A stretch of 64,000 nucleotides of DNA from Clostridia bacterium. Its GTDB lineage: Bacteria; Bacillota; Clostridia; Lachnospirales; Anaerotignaceae. Within the stretch, counting starts at the first letter, position 1, and every line of letters begins with the position of its first letter. Under the pieces are notes generated by a model. It made no database searches, was not told the origin of the DNA, and saw only the letters and a list, made by a program, of their open reading frames with translations. The position numbers and the translations under genes were made by a program. Shown here in pieces: positions 1 through 10,951 of the stretch. Where the stretch lies: contig CAJTDC010000004.1 of the NCBI GenBank assembly GCA_910575055.1, forward strand, positions 104,837 to 168,836. The letters are read 5' to 3'.

Positions 1-313
1 CAGGCACATTGACACTCATAATGTTTTTTACAGAAACATCTACTGCAACAGATTGTTTTGGCATCATCAAAGCCTCTCCCAAAAATTCCTGACTGAGCAC
101 AGCTCTTGCGATAATAAAGTTTTTATATGCACTATCTAATGCTTTTTCTGCTTCTTCTCTCAATCTTTTATTTTCTTTGACAATATCCAAAAACTGTTTC
201 ATTAATTCGTCTAATTTGTCCTTCAACAATTTATGACCTCTAATTGCAGTTTTGAGTTGCTTTTTCAAGCGTGTCATTTCCATACGGGTTGGATTTACAT
301 TTAATTTTGCCAC
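1..313 (-). CDS. ntpD: V-type ATPase subunit D (partial, N-terminal part)
   Basis: Only the first 104 or so codons lie in the window; the gene runs off the left edge. The protein begins MAKLNVNPTRMEMTRLKKQL and is rich in Lys and Glu, as in subunit D, the central-stalk coiled coil that couples the A3B3 head to the membrane ring. The start is a GTG at 313, seven bases after the ntpB stop, with GGAGAGTGAT as ribosome site; no ATG fits the conserved N-terminus. It is the last visible gene of the ATPase operon. Confidence 0.88.
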   Translation of the reverse strand, partial: MAKLNVNPTRMEMTRLKKQLKTAIRGHKLLKDKLDELMKQFLDIVKENKRLREEAEKALDSAYKNFIIARAVLSQEFLGEALMMPKQSVAVDVSVKNIMSVNVP

Positions 314-319
314 AGTTCA

Positions 320-1696
320 TCACTCTCCCTCTGGCAAATATTTCTCCAAGTATTCGTCACGAATACGTTTTAATTCACTCTTAGGAAGCATACGCAACAA
401 TTTCCAGCCTACTTCTAATGTTTGCTCTATTGTTCTGTCTGTTTTAAATCCTTGTGAAACATATTCATTTTCAAATTCTGTTGCAAATTTGGCATAAATC
501 AAGTCAATTTCTGAAAGTGCAGACTCACCAAGTATTGCCATCAATTCTTTGGCATCTTTTCCTCTAGAATATGCCGCAAACAACTGGTTCATAGTATCTG
601 CGTGGTCTTCTCTTGTTTTGCCTTTACCAATACCTTTATCTTTCAAACGGGAAAGTGATGGCATAACGTCAACTGGAGGCTCTACGCCCTTTTTATACAA
701 ATCCCTTGTCAATATAATCTGACCTTCTGTAATATATCCTGTCAAGTCAGGTATAGGGTGTGTTTTATCTTCTTCTGGCATTGTCAGTATAGGTATCATT
801 GTAATAGAGCCTTCTTTGCCTTTCATTCTTCCAGCTCTTTCATACATTGTTGCCAAGTCTGTATACAAATATCCAGGATAGCCTCTACGTCCAGGAACTT
901 CTTTTTTTGCCGCAGAAATCTCACGCAATGCCTCTGCATAGTTTGTAATATCTGTAATAATAACCAATACATGCATACCTTGTTCAAATGCTAAATATTC
1001 TGCTGCTGTCAATGCCATTTTTGGCGTAGAAATACGTTCAACAGCAGGGTCATTTGCCAAGTTTACAAACACTACAGAACGGTCAATAGCACCTGTTGCT
1101 TTAAAGTCGTTTATAAAGAATTCTGCATCTTCAAATGTAATACCTACAGCTGCAAATACAACGGCGAATTTTGAGTCTGTACCTCTAACTTTTGCCTGTC
1201 TTGCTATCTGTACTGCTAAATTAGCGTGAGGCAAACCAGCAGCAGAGAATATAGGCAATTTTTGACCTCTAACCAATGTATTCAAACCATCAATAGCAGA
1301 CACACCTGTTTGTATAAATTCCGCAGGATACTCTCTTGCCGCAGGGTTAATAGGTGCACCATTTACATCAAGGCGTTTTTCTGGAATAATTTCAGGGCCT
1401 CCATCAATAGGTTTTCCCATACCACTAAATACACGTCCTAATATGTCAGGAGAAACACCAAAGTCGAGGCTTTTACCCAAAAAACGTACTTTACTTTCAG
1501 AAAGGTTAATACCTGTTGCACTTTCGAAAAGCTGTACCAAAGCATTATCGCCATTGACTTCCAATACTTTACATCTTCTAATTTCACCATTAGAAAGCTC
1601 TATTTCTCCCAGTTCATCATATTTTACATTTTCAACGCCAGTAACTACCATAAGAGGGCCTGCTACTTCTTGAATACTTTTATATTCTTTTATCAT
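320..1696 (-). CDS. ntpB: V-type ATPase subunit B
   Basis: Non-catalytic subunit of the A3B3 head, 458 aa, the usual family length. It has the nucleotide-binding fold but no Walker A lysine: the loop region reads [17 protein letters not shown] near residues 150-167, as expected for B. The [21 protein letters not shown] stretch near 270-290 (key residues R, Y, P, Y, E, R) is the conserved ATPase signature region. Its ATG overlaps the ntpA stop by four bases, so the two are translationally coupled. Confidence 0.97.
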   Translation of the reverse strand: MIKEYKSIQEVAGPLMVVTGVENVKYDELGEIELSNGEIRRCKVLEVNGDNALVQLFESATGINLSESKVRFLGKSLDFGVSPDILGRVFSGMGKPIDGGPEIIPEKRLDVNGAPINPAAREYPAEFIQTGVSAIDGLNTLVRGQKLPIFSAAGLPHANLAVQIARQAKVRGTDSKFAVVFAAVGITFEDAEFFINDFKATGAIDRSVVFVNLANDPAVERISTPKMALTAAEYLAFEQGMHVLVIITDITNYAEALREISAAKKEVPGRRGYPGYLYTDLATMYERAGRMKGKEGSITMIPILTMPEEDKTHPIPDLTGYITEGQIILTRDLYKKGVEPPVDVMPSLSRLKDKGIGKGKTREDHADTMNQLFAAYSRGKDAKELMAILGESALSEIDLIYAKFATEFENEYVSQGFKTDRTIEQTLEVGWKLLRMLPKSELKRIRDEYLEKYLPEGE

Positions 1697-3468
1697 AATT
1701 CTTCAGCCCCTTTCTTAATTAAGTCGTCTACTTCTGTCTGTATATCGTTTTCTATTTCATCATATGCTTTATCAACGTTTTCTTCTTCTACATATTTCGC
1801 ACGACCTATTCTTTCAATAACAGACATTTTCGTAATTTTTGTAATAGAAATGCCTTGTGCAATGGCTTCTCCTGCAATTCTATAAAATTCTAATATCAAT
1901 CGTAACATTCTATACTGTTTATGCAGTGAAGTATATGTGTCTACTTCGTGGAAGGAATTTTGATGCAAAAAGTCCTCACGAATAGAACGTGATGTTTCCA
2001 ATATCAATCTGTCACTATGTGAAAGAGAGTCCACACCAACCAACTGCACAATCTCTTGCAATTCTGCCTCTGTTTGCAAAAGTTTCATAGCTTCTTGTCT
2101 TTGTTTTGCAAAGTTTTCATCTACATTTCTTTCTGACCAGTCATCTACTTTATCCTGATACAGTGAATAACTTGTTAACCAGTTTATAGCAGGGAAATGA
2201 CGTTTATATGCTAATGATGCGTCCAATCCCCAGAATACTTTTACAATTCTAAGTGTTGCCTGTGAAACGGGTTCTGATGTGTCACCACCAGGAGGAGAAA
2301 CCGCACCAATGGCTGTCAATGTTCCCATTCTGCCCTCATTTCCCAAGCAGATAACTCTACCAGCTCTTTCATAGAACTGTGCCAAACGGCTTCCCAAATA
2401 AGCTGGGTAACCTTCTTCACCAGGCATTTCTTCCAAACGTCCAGACATTTCACGCAATGCCTCTGCCCAACGTGATGTGGAGTCTGCCATAAGTGCTACG
2501 CTATAGCCCATATCTCTAAAGAACTCTGCTATTGTAATACCTGTATAGATAGATGCCTCACGAGCCGCAACAGGCATATCTGATGTATTTGCAATCAGCA
2601 CTGTTCTCTGCATCAATGACTCCCCAGTACGAGGGTCTTTCAATTCTGGAAACTCATTCAAAACGTCTGTCATTTCATTTCCACGTTCTCCACAACCAAT
2701 ATAAACAACGATATCTGCATCTGCCCATTTTGCAAGCTGATGCTGTGTTACTGTTTTACCACTTCCGAATGGTCCCGGAATAGCCGCAACACCACCCTTT
2801 GTAATAGGGAAAAATGTATCAATAACTCTTTGTCCTGTTACAAGTAAAGAGTCTGGTGATTGTTTTTCTTTATAGGGTCTTTCTTTACGTACAGGCCATT
2901 TTTGCATCATTGTTAAAGGCACATCTTCCCCTTTTTCATTTGTGATAACACAAACGGTTTCTTCTACTGTAAAATCTCCCATAAATATCTCTTTGATTTT
3001 ACCAGAAACACCATAAGGTACCATTATTTTACAGCTTACTACTGCTGTTTCTTGTACTGCACCTATAATGTCGCCTGCTACTACTTCATCACCAATGTTT
3101 TTTACTGGCTCAAATTTCCATTTTTTCTGTCTATTTAAAGAGTCTACCTCTACACCTCTTTGAATATTTGTTCCAGATACTTCATACAGTTTTTCCAATG
3201 GTCTTTGTATACCATCATAAATTGTTGAAATCAAACCAGGTCCAAGTTCAACACTCATTGGCATACCCAGTGAAACAACTTCTTCTCCTGGTCCAAGTCC
3301 TGATGTTTCTTCGTATACCTGTATAGAAGCATTTTCTCCGTGCATTTCAATAATCTCGCCAATTAAATGTTTTTCAGAAACACGAACAACGTCAAACATA
3401 TTGGCTTCTCTCATTCCCTCCGCTACAACAAGAGGGCCTGACACTTTTATGACTGTGCCTGTTTTCAT
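1693..3468 (-). CDS. ntpA: V-type ATPase catalytic subunit A
   Basis: Catalytic subunit of the V1 head, 591 aa from the chosen start. Walker A GPFGSGKT lies at residues 232-239, after the long non-homologous insertion (about 115-190) that separates V-type A subunits from F-type beta. I start at the ATG at 3468 ([19 protein letters not shown]) because GGTGAG lies in front of it; an in-frame ATG 18 bases upstream has no ribosome site. It follows the F subunit (start 3828) and overlaps ntpB. Confidence 0.97.
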   Translation of the reverse strand: MKTGTVIKVSGPLVVAEGMREANMFDVVRVSEKHLIGEIIEMHGENASIQVYEETSGLGPGEEVVSLGMPMSVELGPGLISTIYDGIQRPLEKLYEVSGTNIQRGVEVDSLNRQKKWKFEPVKNIGDEVVAGDIIGAVQETAVVSCKIMVPYGVSGKIKEIFMGDFTVEETVCVITNEKGEDVPLTMMQKWPVRKERPYKEKQSPDSLLVTGQRVIDTFFPITKGGVAAIPGPFGSGKTVTQHQLAKWADADIVVYIGCGERGNEMTDVLNEFPELKDPRTGESLMQRTVLIANTSDMPVAAREASIYTGITIAEFFRDMGYSVALMADSTSRWAEALREMSGRLEEMPGEEGYPAYLGSRLAQFYERAGRVICLGNEGRMGTLTAIGAVSPPGGDTSEPVSQATLRIVKVFWGLDASLAYKRHFPAINWLTSYSLYQDKVDDWSERNVDENFAKQRQEAMKLLQTEAELQEIVQLVGVDSLSHSDRLILETSRSIREDFLHQNSFHEVDTYTSLHKQYRMLRLILEFYRIAGEAIAQGISITKITKMSVIERIGRAKYVEEENVDKAYDEIENDIQTEVDDLIKKGAEEL

Positions 3469-3510
3469 ATTTATACTCACCCACATTCTATTTTATTCTA
3501 TATTGTCCCT

Positions 3511-3828
3511 TTATTCACTGAACAATATATCTGCACCTATGGCACGTTTTGCTGACTCTCTTACCTCATTCATACCTATTCCCATACTTCCACCTATGCC
3601 AGGAATAATAATAATTGCTGGTAATCTATTGTCTTTATATCGTGCAATATATTCCTGTACCAAAAGACTCGCTTGCTCTGTGATATATATAATAGCATAT
3701 TCCTTTTCTACCAAATCTCTTATGTTTCTTTTAATTTCATCTGCTTCATAAGCTGGAAAAATATCAATGCCAAGTGCAAGAAAGCCCATAATACTATCTT
3801 TGTCGCCTATGATACCTACTTTATACAT
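3511..3828 (-). CDS. ntpG: V-type ATPase subunit F
   Basis: About 105 aa, beginning MYKVGIIGDKDSIMGFLALG, the typical start of the small Rossmann-like subunit F that docks on the D-subunit stalk (called NtpG in Enterococcus hirae). The reading frame is open 33 bases further upstream, but the ATG at 3828 has GAGAGGCAT directly in front and matches the family N-terminus. It overlaps the 3' end of the C subunit gene by eight bases. The order C-F-A-B-D is the standard ntp order. Confidence 0.92.
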   Translation of the reverse strand: MYKVGIIGDKDSIMGFLALGIDIFPAYEADEIKRNIRDLVEKEYAIIYITEQASLLVQEYIARYKDNRLPAIIIIPGIGGSMGIGMNEVRESAKRAIGADILFSE

Positions 3829-4798
3829 ATGCCTCTCGCACCCTTTCTTTAATAATTTCACTGCTAATTTGGTTGAGTTTACTTGTCAATATAATACGCA
3901 CTGTTTTGATTTCTGACTCTTTTGCATACAAATAAGCAATCAATGGCTCCAGTGTCAAAGCAATATATTTTGCTGATTTTACATAATCCATTATAAAGTC
4001 ATCACACATTTTTTCAAATTCTGTAAAGCCTTTTTCTGAACCAATTTCAAATATTTGGTCATATCTTGTACCTTTAAATTGGTCTGTTGGATTATCTGTA
4101 CCATATGCGTTAAAAAATACAGACGATGAAATATCTCCACCTTCTACAAATACATTCATAAATGCACCAAAGTCTTTATTCATATGCCTCATTCTCAAAA
4201 AACTTTTCAGATTTGTTAAATCGCACACTCTTGCTGTATAACCTATTACAAAAGCATTTTCAGATTCTTTTGCTGACTGTGCCATTTGACGGAATGCACC
4301 TCTATCTAATGCAATATCTATCATTTGTCCGCTTTGTGTTTTACTATAAAGTTCTAATGCTTCCTCTATGGCTTCCCCCATTATTTTAGGCAAATCTGTA
4401 TAGTTTCTATCAAGTATGGACTGTTTTAATTTTTCTACGGGTTCTGTGCCGCCCTGTACAATATATTGTGTCCCATCAATACCAGAAACTTCCTCTTTTA
4501 AAAGAACTTTCAAATTTTGATAGTCATTTTTATACAGAAAAATATTTATAAATTTTTCTTCTGGCACTAACTCTCGTATTACTGCATATGTTTTACTTAG
4601 TTCAGCAGAAAGCACTTGCTCGAACTCTCTGGCATTGCCCTCTGGCACATTATCATAACCATATTCTGTTAATGTTCTCAAACAACTCTCAATTTCTTTT
4701 TCATCTGCCATTTGATTTAATGTTTGTTTGCTTAGAAGGTTCTTTTCCAGCACACGTATTCGTGCTACAGCATAAGGATATATTTTTTCTTCTGCCAT
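3821..4798 (-). CDS. ntpC: V-type ATPase subunit C (d-type)
   Basis: 325 aa, beginning MAEEKIYPYAVARIRVLEKN, with the all-helical pattern of the funnel-shaped C/d subunit that seats the central stalk on the rotor ring. Motifs such as LLSKQTLNQM and VIGYTARVCDLTNLKSFLRMR (about 184-204; key residues Y, R, D, N, R) match the family. The start lies 12 bases after the ntpE stop and the end overlaps the F subunit. Confidence 0.93.
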   Translation of the reverse strand: MAEEKIYPYAVARIRVLEKNLLSKQTLNQMADEKEIESCLRTLTEYGYDNVPEGNAREFEQVLSAELSKTYAVIRELVPEEKFINIFLYKNDYQNLKVLLKEEVSGIDGTQYIVQGGTEPVEKLKQSILDRNYTDLPKIMGEAIEEALELYSKTQSGQMIDIALDRGAFRQMAQSAKESENAFVIGYTARVCDLTNLKSFLRMRHMNKDFGAFMNVFVEGGDISSSVFFNAYGTDNPTDQFKGTRYDQIFEIGSEKGFTEFEKMCDDFIMDYVKSAKYIALTLEPLIAYLYAKESEIKTVRIILTSKLNQISSEIIKERVREAYV

Positions 4799-4810
4799 TT
4801 TACACCCTCC

Positions 4811-5374
4811 TTACGCAAATAATATTTCTGCTGCAATTTGTTCAATATTCTCTTTTTCTACTGTCAATATTGCTTCAAAAGAATAGTTATATTCAATTTC
4901 GCCTTTTTTTACAATAAAACCACCTTCTAAAGGTCTTGTTTCATCAGCTACTACAACATTCTTTTCTGCCATTTTTGACATCAATGCCTCATTTTGTTTA
5001 TCCTTTGGAGAAAGAATAATTTCTTCTCCCTTTTCTGCTGTTTCTATCATAGCACCAATCATTGCAACATATTCTTGCTCTGAAAGCTCTGAAAGTTTTT
5101 GTTTTACTCTATCTAATGCCATTTTTACACATTCTTGCTTTGTGGCAAGCACCATTTTCTTTGCTTCCATTTCTGCACCAGAAATTTCTTTCCCTCTTGC
5201 TTTTTCTGCTTCGGCATCAGAAAGAACATCTTCATTTTCCATTATTTTAGCAGACTGTTCTTTTGCTTTATTGATTACAGCATCTGCTTCATTTTTTGAT
5301 TTTTCTAATATCTTCGCTTTTTCTGCTACAGCATCTGCTACAATTTTATCTATTATCTTTTTTTCACTACTCAT
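4811..5374 (-). CDS. ntpE: V-type ATPase subunit E
   Basis: 187 aa. The first 110 residues are almost continuous Ala/Glu/Lys helix (peripheral-stalk coiled coil); the C-terminal 70 residues form the globular part that ends in a beta hairpin (GGFIVKKGEIEYNYSFEAIL). This is the stator stalk that pairs with the G/H-type subunit encoded at the head of the operon. A GGAGGAAGCACTCCT region precedes the ATG. Confidence 0.92.
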   Translation of the reverse strand: MSSEKKIIDKIVADAVAEKAKILEKSKNEADAVINKAKEQSAKIMENEDVLSDAEAEKARGKEISGAEMEAKKMVLATKQECVKMALDRVKQKLSELSEQEYVAMIGAMIETAEKGEEIILSPKDKQNEALMSKMAEKNVVVADETRPLEGGFIVKKGEIEYNYSFEAILTVEKENIEQIAAEILFA

Positions 5375-5413
5375 AGGAGTGCTTCCTCCTTCTACAATTT
5401 TTATTTTCTCTCA

Positions 5414-5908
<495 letters not shown>

Positions 5909-5949
5909 TTACATCTCCTTTTTGTTTTTTTGTATCATTATAAATTATT

Positions 5950-7875
5950 TTAATTTTGTTCTGTACGAATTGCAGTATATTTTGTTTTTCTTTTAAATGG
6001 TGAGAACGGAATACCGCCACCTTCAAAGAATTTTCCAAAAAATTCAACGTACTGCAATCTGCTTGTGTGTACATATGCACCCAAAGCATTGATTAACAAG
6101 TTTGCTGTATGACCTATTACGCATATAAATATTGCTGGTATAGGTCCTGCAATATCTCCTAGTAAATTGATAACCTGACCAATAACTCCTGTTGAAAGAC
6201 AAAGTGCCATTAAACGAGAATAGGAAAGTATATCCGCAAAATAGCTTGTAATGCCATACAAACTAGCTACACCTTTATATCCCTTCATAATAATGCCTTT
6301 GAAACTTCTTCCTTGTGTTAATACCAATCCTATCGCTCCTACAATAGCAAGATATTTTCCTATTTCTCCAAATATACCTATAGGACCAGCTACAACAGGT
6401 ATTACAAGAAGACAAATTCCAGTAATAAACAAATACCAAAGCCCTACATCAAATAGAGCATCTAATGCTTTACCATCTCTTATTAACATATATCCTTTGA
6501 TACCCAAACCTACATAAATGTGTACAATACCAAATGCTAATGACATTCCCATCAGTATCATAACATCATCTAGAGGACTAATTAATGCTGGAATTTTTAT
6601 CAAATCTCCAAATACACCACCAAATATTAATCCCCAAACTACAGTAGAAACGCCACACCAACCAAGCAACTTAAACAAATTGCCCTCGCCTTTTCCCATT
6701 TTTCCTTTTTTTACTATAAAGAAACAAGCAAGTGCAATAATAACACCATAGCCTGCATCACTGAGCATCATACCAAAAAATATAATATAGAATATAGACA
6801 TAATACTATTGGGGTCAATATCTTTTGTACCTGGGCAGCTATACATATTTGTAACGCTTTCAAATGGTGTTACAATACTATTATTTTCTAATAATATTGG
6901 ATAGCCTTCTTGTGCATTTCCTTTTTCTGTTTCTACACAGCAATGAAATTTACTTTCTAATTCTTGTTTTAAATTTTGTGCTTTCTCAAAAGGCAGCCAG
7001 CCACTTAAACAAAATGTATTTTGTGTTGTTACTAATTTTTCATGAACTTTTCTTTCTTCTCTTTGTATCATATAATAGTCGTAAAGATTTTCCAACTCTG
7101 GTATGGTATCCGCATAATGTTTAATGTCTTCTGCAAGCTGTGCCTGTTCTTTTTTACGCTGCTCTATTTGATTTTCAAATTCTTTAATACCTTGCTGTGG
7201 TGTTCCTTCTACTTTTGGCAGCGTTGCTGGCACAAATCCAAATTCTTTGAGCAATTCCATTGTCTGTTCATAAGCTTCTTTATGAGCAATAACGTAACAA
7301 TAGTCAAATTGCTTATCGGATTTTACAACATTTACAATGCTTTCCAGTGCTACCTCTTCCAGTTTTGGTCGAACTTGCACTAATTTCATTGTTGTTGGAA
7401 ATGTTCCTAATACCATTTTGCTATACTTTGTTTCCATTTGATGCAGAGGAACGTCTAATGAAGCCCATGGCAAAAGTATTTCTTTTTTCATCATTGCCGC
7501 ATTTTCTTCATTTTTAGCAGCTTCTAAATCTCTATGAAACATATTAATTTTTACCGCTGTTTCAAATATTTTGTCCTCCTCTATTTCACTTTGTATCGCA
7601 TGATATTCTCTTTTTGGTGCAAACATTGGTTTTTTTATTGTAACATACTTTTTAATACTTTCTAAGCATTGTGATAAAAGTGATATTTTTTGGTCAAGCT
7701 GTATCACTTCAGACTCTGCACTATCTCTTTGCAATGTTTCACCATACTCTTGTTCCAACAGGTAAGAACTATCATCAATCTGCACCCAACCATATTCCAT
7801 AAGCAAACGCAATATTGCACGCTTGTCTGCATTTAGACCAACAATGGAAAGTTTACTCATTTCTACGATTGCCAT
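5950..7875 (-). CDS. ntpI: V-type ATPase membrane subunit I (a-type)
   Basis: 641 aa. The N-terminal 330 or so residues are soluble and coiled-coil rich (stator attachment); the C-terminal half has seven or eight membrane helices starting at SIMSIFYIIFFGMMLSDAGYG. The helix near residue 565 contains SYSRLMALCLSTGVI with the Arg expected to face the rotor Glu. It lies between the small stalk subunit and ntpK. Confidence 0.95.
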   Translation of the reverse strand: MAIVEMSKLSIVGLNADKRAILRLLMEYGWVQIDDSSYLLEQEYGETLQRDSAESEVIQLDQKISLLSQCLESIKKYVTIKKPMFAPKREYHAIQSEIEEDKIFETAVKINMFHRDLEAAKNEENAAMMKKEILLPWASLDVPLHQMETKYSKMVLGTFPTTMKLVQVRPKLEEVALESIVNVVKSDKQFDYCYVIAHKEAYEQTMELLKEFGFVPATLPKVEGTPQQGIKEFENQIEQRKKEQAQLAEDIKHYADTIPELENLYDYYMIQREERKVHEKLVTTQNTFCLSGWLPFEKAQNLKQELESKFHCCVETEKGNAQEGYPILLENNSIVTPFESVTNMYSCPGTKDIDPNSIMSIFYIIFFGMMLSDAGYGVIIALACFFIVKKGKMGKGEGNLFKLLGWCGVSTVVWGLIFGGVFGDLIKIPALISPLDDVMILMGMSLAFGIVHIYVGLGIKGYMLIRDGKALDALFDVGLWYLFITGICLLVIPVVAGPIGIFGEIGKYLAIVGAIGLVLTQGRSFKGIIMKGYKGVASLYGITSYFADILSYSRLMALCLSTGVIGQVINLLGDIAGPIPAIFICVIGHTANLLINALGAYVHTSRLQYVEFFGKFFEGGGIPFSPFKRKTKYTAIRTEQN

Positions 7876-7878
7876 ATC

Positions 7879-8190
7879 TTACCCCACTACCTTTCTAATC
7901 ACTGCATCTGCGGCCTCTTCCAGCCTCGTCTGTGCAGTTTGTTTAATTTGTTCGCAATGCTGCGTTGCTTCTGCCAAAATTCTTTCTCTTTTTGGCTGAC
8001 TTTCTGCAATGGCTTTTTCAATTTTTTGCTGACTTGCTTGTTTTGCCATTTTTTTGGCTTCTGCAATCATATTACTACTTTTTTCTGCTGCTTCCGCCTT
8101 CATTGTTTCTTTTTCTACAGAGGCCTGTTTCAATATTTCTTCTGCTTGCTGTTCTGCTTGTAGAATTTCTTTCATAACTTCAAATGCCAT
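7879..8190 (-). CDS. ntpF: V-type ATPase peripheral stalk subunit (G/H type)
   Basis: 103 aa, nearly all charged helix with regular Ala/Glu/Lys (EILQAEQQAEEILKQASVEK and onward), the partner of subunit E in the peripheral stalk; the first gene of ntp operons (NtpF). The frame is open 24 bases upstream, but AAGGGGGG lies seven bases in front of the ATG at 8190, which gives MAFEVMKEILQAEQQ. It ends three bases before the start of subunit I. Confidence 0.85.
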   Translation of the reverse strand: MAFEVMKEILQAEQQAEEILKQASVEKETMKAEAAEKSSNMIAEAKKMAKQASQQKIEKAIAESQPKRERILAEATQHCEQIKQTAQTRLEEAADAVIRKVVG

Positions 8191-8330
8191 ACATTTTCCC
8201 CCCTTAATTTTCATTTTTTATTTTTATATAATAAACTAAACAATAAAAATGTTCAGATATTTTTACTACTACAATGCTTGATACAAATTTAGCATATTTT
8301 AATAACAATTCTCAACATTTTACATATAAT

Positions 8331-8359
8331 ATAATAAAATACTACTAAACATTTGTCAA
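8331..8359 (-). promoter_or_regulatory. Candidate promoter of the V-ATPase operon
   Basis: On the minus strand, TTGACA (8354-8359) is followed after 17 bases by TATTAT (8331-8336), a near-consensus sigma-A pair about 135 bases before the first ATPase start codon. The rest of the 500-base gap to the Nudix gene is AT-rich and shows nothing else I can name except the Nudix terminator. Confidence 0.55.
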
Positions 8360-8654
8360 TATCTACTTGTTTTTAACGTCAATACTATATTCTACTTCTT
8401 TTTTATTTTATTTCTTGTGAAATATTCGTCAAATTGTGTCTTATTTTATCATTTTATTATTGTTTTATCGTAAAATAATGTTTCATTACTTTATTCTTTT
8501 TATTAAAACATACTACTTTTTTGTAAAAAAGTTTATGCAATATATAAAAAGATATTCTCAAATTTTTATATTATACTATTGCATACTATAGTATAATCAC
8601 AAAAGTAATAAATTATATCTTTTTTCTGTATTTTAAAATAACCGTTTATTATCA

Positions 8655-8685
8655 CAAAAAAGCAGATAATAAAAAATCATCTGCT
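8655..8685 (-). terminator. Terminator after the Nudix gene
   Basis: Read on the minus strand, AGCAGAT pairs with ATCTGCT around an 11-base loop and is followed by TTTTTTG, a few bases after the Nudix stop codon. Confidence 0.75.
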
Positions 8686-8691
8686 CTAAAT

Positions 8692-9132
8692 TCACAATGT
8701 CATATGATTATCTTTTTCTATTTCTGTAAGCACTTGCGTAAAATCTCGTTTTAACCACTTTGGCAAATCCCATTGCTGTACTTGCTCCAATGTCAACCAA
8801 AAATAGTCATCGTGTTCTGCACTTAATATCACCTCTCCACATTCATAAGTGCAAAGATATGTAAATATACAAAGATGTACGTGAGGTTTTATCATATCAA
8901 ACAGCTTAAACGGTTTTATAATTTTTACACATAAACTTGTTTCTTCTTTTATTTCTCTTAAAAGCCCCTCCTCAGAACGCTCAAAATAATGTATCCCTCC
9001 TCCAGGCAAATCCCATTGTTCTTTTTTATTCATATAACTATGTTTTATTTCTTCCGCAGAACGGTGAAGAAGAAGGACTTTATTTTCTCGTACAACAATC
9101 GCTTTTACTGCTACTGCAAAATCTCTTTTCAT
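8692..9132 (-). CDS. Nudix hydrolase
   Basis: 146 aa. A full Nudix box, GX5EX7REUXEEXGU-like, lies at GGIHYFERSEEGLLREIKEE (around residues 45-66), so it should hydrolyse a nucleoside diphosphate linked to another group; the substrate cannot be told from sequence. AAGGAGGAGG precedes the ATG. It lies 22 bases after hslO and is probably co-transcribed with it; a terminator follows. Confidence 0.9.
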   Translation of the reverse strand: MKRDFAVAVKAIVVRENKVLLLHRSAEEIKHSYMNKKEQWDLPGGGIHYFERSEEGLLREIKEETSLCVKIIKPFKLFDMIKPHVHLCIFTYLCTYECGEVILSAEHDDYFWLTLEQVQQWDLPKWLKRDFTQVLTEIEKDNHMTL

Positions 9133-9154
9133 TGACCTCCTCCTTATTTATTAT

Positions 9155-10033
9155 TTATTTTGCACTTTCTAAAAGTGTTATCAATTCCTGCTGTTCAAAA
9201 TAATATTCTTTTGCACAAAAATGACAATGTAATGTTGCTTGTTTATCTTCTGTAATAATTTTTTGTAATTCCTCTCTCCCTATACTAATAAGTGCTTTTT
9301 CCACTCTTTCCCTTGTACAATTACAATAAAAACAAGGCTGCATTCTATCTGTAATTTTAGGCTGCAAACCTTCCAAAAGTATTTGTAATATTTCTTCTGG
9401 TGTTTTTCCCATATCATACAAATCTGTAATATATGGCATTTTTGATATATTTTTTTCTAACTGTGAAATCACTTCTTCTTCTGTATCTGGCATAAGCTGC
9501 ACTATAAATCCTCCTGCTTGTTTTACAGAGGTATCCCTATCTATCAATACCCCTAATCCTACTGCGGAAGGTGTTTGTTCTGATTGTGCAAAATAATAAG
9601 TCAAATCTTCTGCAATTTCTCCTGTAACTAACTCAATTTCGCCAGAATAAGGTTCTTTCATACCTATATCTTTTATAATTCTCAACACTCCATTTCCTAT
9701 TGCACCACTTACATCTAATTTTCCCTTATATTTATCTGGAATTTCTACATTAGGCTGAAATACATATCCTTTTGCTCTTGCTTTATTATCTGCTGTGACT
9801 ACAATGCCTTGCAAAGCTCCATTTCCTTTTATTTGCAATGTTATTAAATCTTTTTCTCCCTTTAATGTTGTACCCATTATTGCCCCTGCTGTAAGCAGTC
9901 TTCCTAATGCTGCTGTTGCAACAGGGGAAGTATGGTGCAACATTCTTGCTTGCTGTACCATATCCTTGGTATAAGCAACAAATGCTCTTACTGCTCCCTC
10001 TGCACCAATAGCTCTAATCAATTCATCTTTCAT
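9155..10033 (-). CDS. hslO: Redox-regulated chaperone Hsp33
   Basis: 292 aa from the ATG at 10033 (MKDELIRAIGAEGAVRAFVAY), which has AGGAGGAG in front; the longer open frame upstream belongs to the overlapping methyltransferase gene. The C-terminus carries the zinc redox switch, CNC near residue 236 and CHFC near 269, as in Hsp33, a holdase activated when oxidants release the zinc. It overlaps the end of the methyltransferase gene by about 11 bases. Confidence 0.95.
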   Translation of the reverse strand: MKDELIRAIGAEGAVRAFVAYTKDMVQQARMLHHTSPVATAALGRLLTAGAIMGTTLKGEKDLITLQIKGNGALQGIVVTADNKARAKGYVFQPNVEIPDKYKGKLDVSGAIGNGVLRIIKDIGMKEPYSGEIELVTGEIAEDLTYYFAQSEQTPSAVGLGVLIDRDTSVKQAGGFIVQLMPDTEEEVISQLEKNISKMPYITDLYDMGKTPEEILQILLEGLQPKITDRMQPCFYCNCTRERVEKALISIGREELQKIITEDKQATLHCHFCAKEYYFEQQELITLLESAK

Positions 10034-10820
10034 TACAAAACTCCTCCTGTAGTACATCACATTGCTCTGTTTTTTGCACTTCTTTTGCCACAAAATATAC
10101 TCTTTGGCTATCTGATTTAGGTGGCTGAAATGTATATGCATCATATACTCCACACAATTCTAATCCACTTTGTTCCAAAAGTTTTTTTACAGTAACAATG
10201 TCATATGCTCTTTCATAGTGGTATTCTTCTTTTCTTTCATAACTTCCATCTTTTTGCTTTATAAAAAAATTCATATAAAATTCATTTATTTTTTGTTCTT
10301 CATCGTAATAGTTTTCCCATATGTATGCAGAATTTTGTTTTGTTTCTCCGAATGAATTTTGTGCTAATATCTCTTTGAATTTATATTCTGTATTCATATC
10401 AAATATAAACAGTCCTTTAGGGTGCAAATAATTATTGACTAGACGAAACACTTGTAAAAGTTCTTGCTCCTCTAATATATAATTTAAACTATCATATAAA
10501 CTAATAATACAATTTACAGTGCCATACAATTCAAATTCTCTCATATCCTGCAAAAGGTACAATATATCTAAATTTTCTGATTGTGCCTTTTTTTTGGCTT
10601 CTGCTAACATATCTTCCGACATATCTATGCCTATTACATCATATCCTTGTTTTGCTAATATTTGTATAACATTTCCTGTACCACAGCCTAAATCTGCTAT
10701 CAACTTAGGCTGAAAATTTTGTTTTTCCCAAATTTGATGCAGATAATTTACCCACATAGCATAGTCTGTTTCTTCCATAAATGTGTCATATACTGACGCA
10801 AATCCTTCATAGGCTTCCAT
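10023..10820 (-). CDS. Class I SAM-dependent methyltransferase
   Basis: 265 aa. The SAM-binding motif ADLGCGTGNVIQIL lies at about residues 42-55, followed by VIGIDMSEDMLAEAKKK, the acidic second strand. The start MEAYEGFASVYDTFM is typical of small YqeM-like methyltransferases next to other housekeeping genes in Firmicutes. The substrate is unknown. AGGAG lies seven bases before the ATG. It overlaps hslO downstream. Confidence 0.85.
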   Translation of the reverse strand: MEAYEGFASVYDTFMEETDYAMWVNYLHQIWEKQNFQPKLIADLGCGTGNVIQILAKQGYDVIGIDMSEDMLAEAKKKAQSENLDILYLLQDMREFELYGTVNCIISLYDSLNYILEEQELLQVFRLVNNYLHPKGLFIFDMNTEYKFKEILAQNSFGETKQNSAYIWENYYDEEQKINEFYMNFFIKQKDGSYERKEEYHYERAYDIVTVKKLLEQSGLELCGVYDAYTFQPPKSDSQRVYFVAKEVQKTEQCDVLQEEFCNER

Positions 10821-10907
10821 ATTTTTACTCCTTTATACATTGCCTTGTAAAATTCTACATACTATATATTATAACTTTATCTAGTCAAATGCAACATCTA
10901 TTTATGT

Positions 10908-10942
10908 GCAATAAACATTGAACACTGTTCAATGTTTATTGC
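10908..10942. repeat. Perfect 17-bp inverted repeat
   Basis: GCAATAAACATTGAACA is followed by one base and then its exact reverse complement. It lies between the spore-protein stop and the methyltransferase start. Neither strand has a run of T after the stem, so it is not a standard terminator, though as RNA it would fold strongly. A dimer-binding site is the other possibility. Confidence 0.7.
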
Positions 10943-10951
10943 TACACTGTA

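Noticed and set aside
320..1696. Missing Walker A lysine as a sign of a broken ATPase gene
   Set aside because: Subunit B of V-type ATPases is normally non-catalytic and lacks it.
10919..10931. SOS box (GAAC...GTTC) inside the 35-bp palindrome
   Set aside because: Firmicute LexA sites have four bases between GAAC and GTTC; here there are three, and no SOS gene is near.
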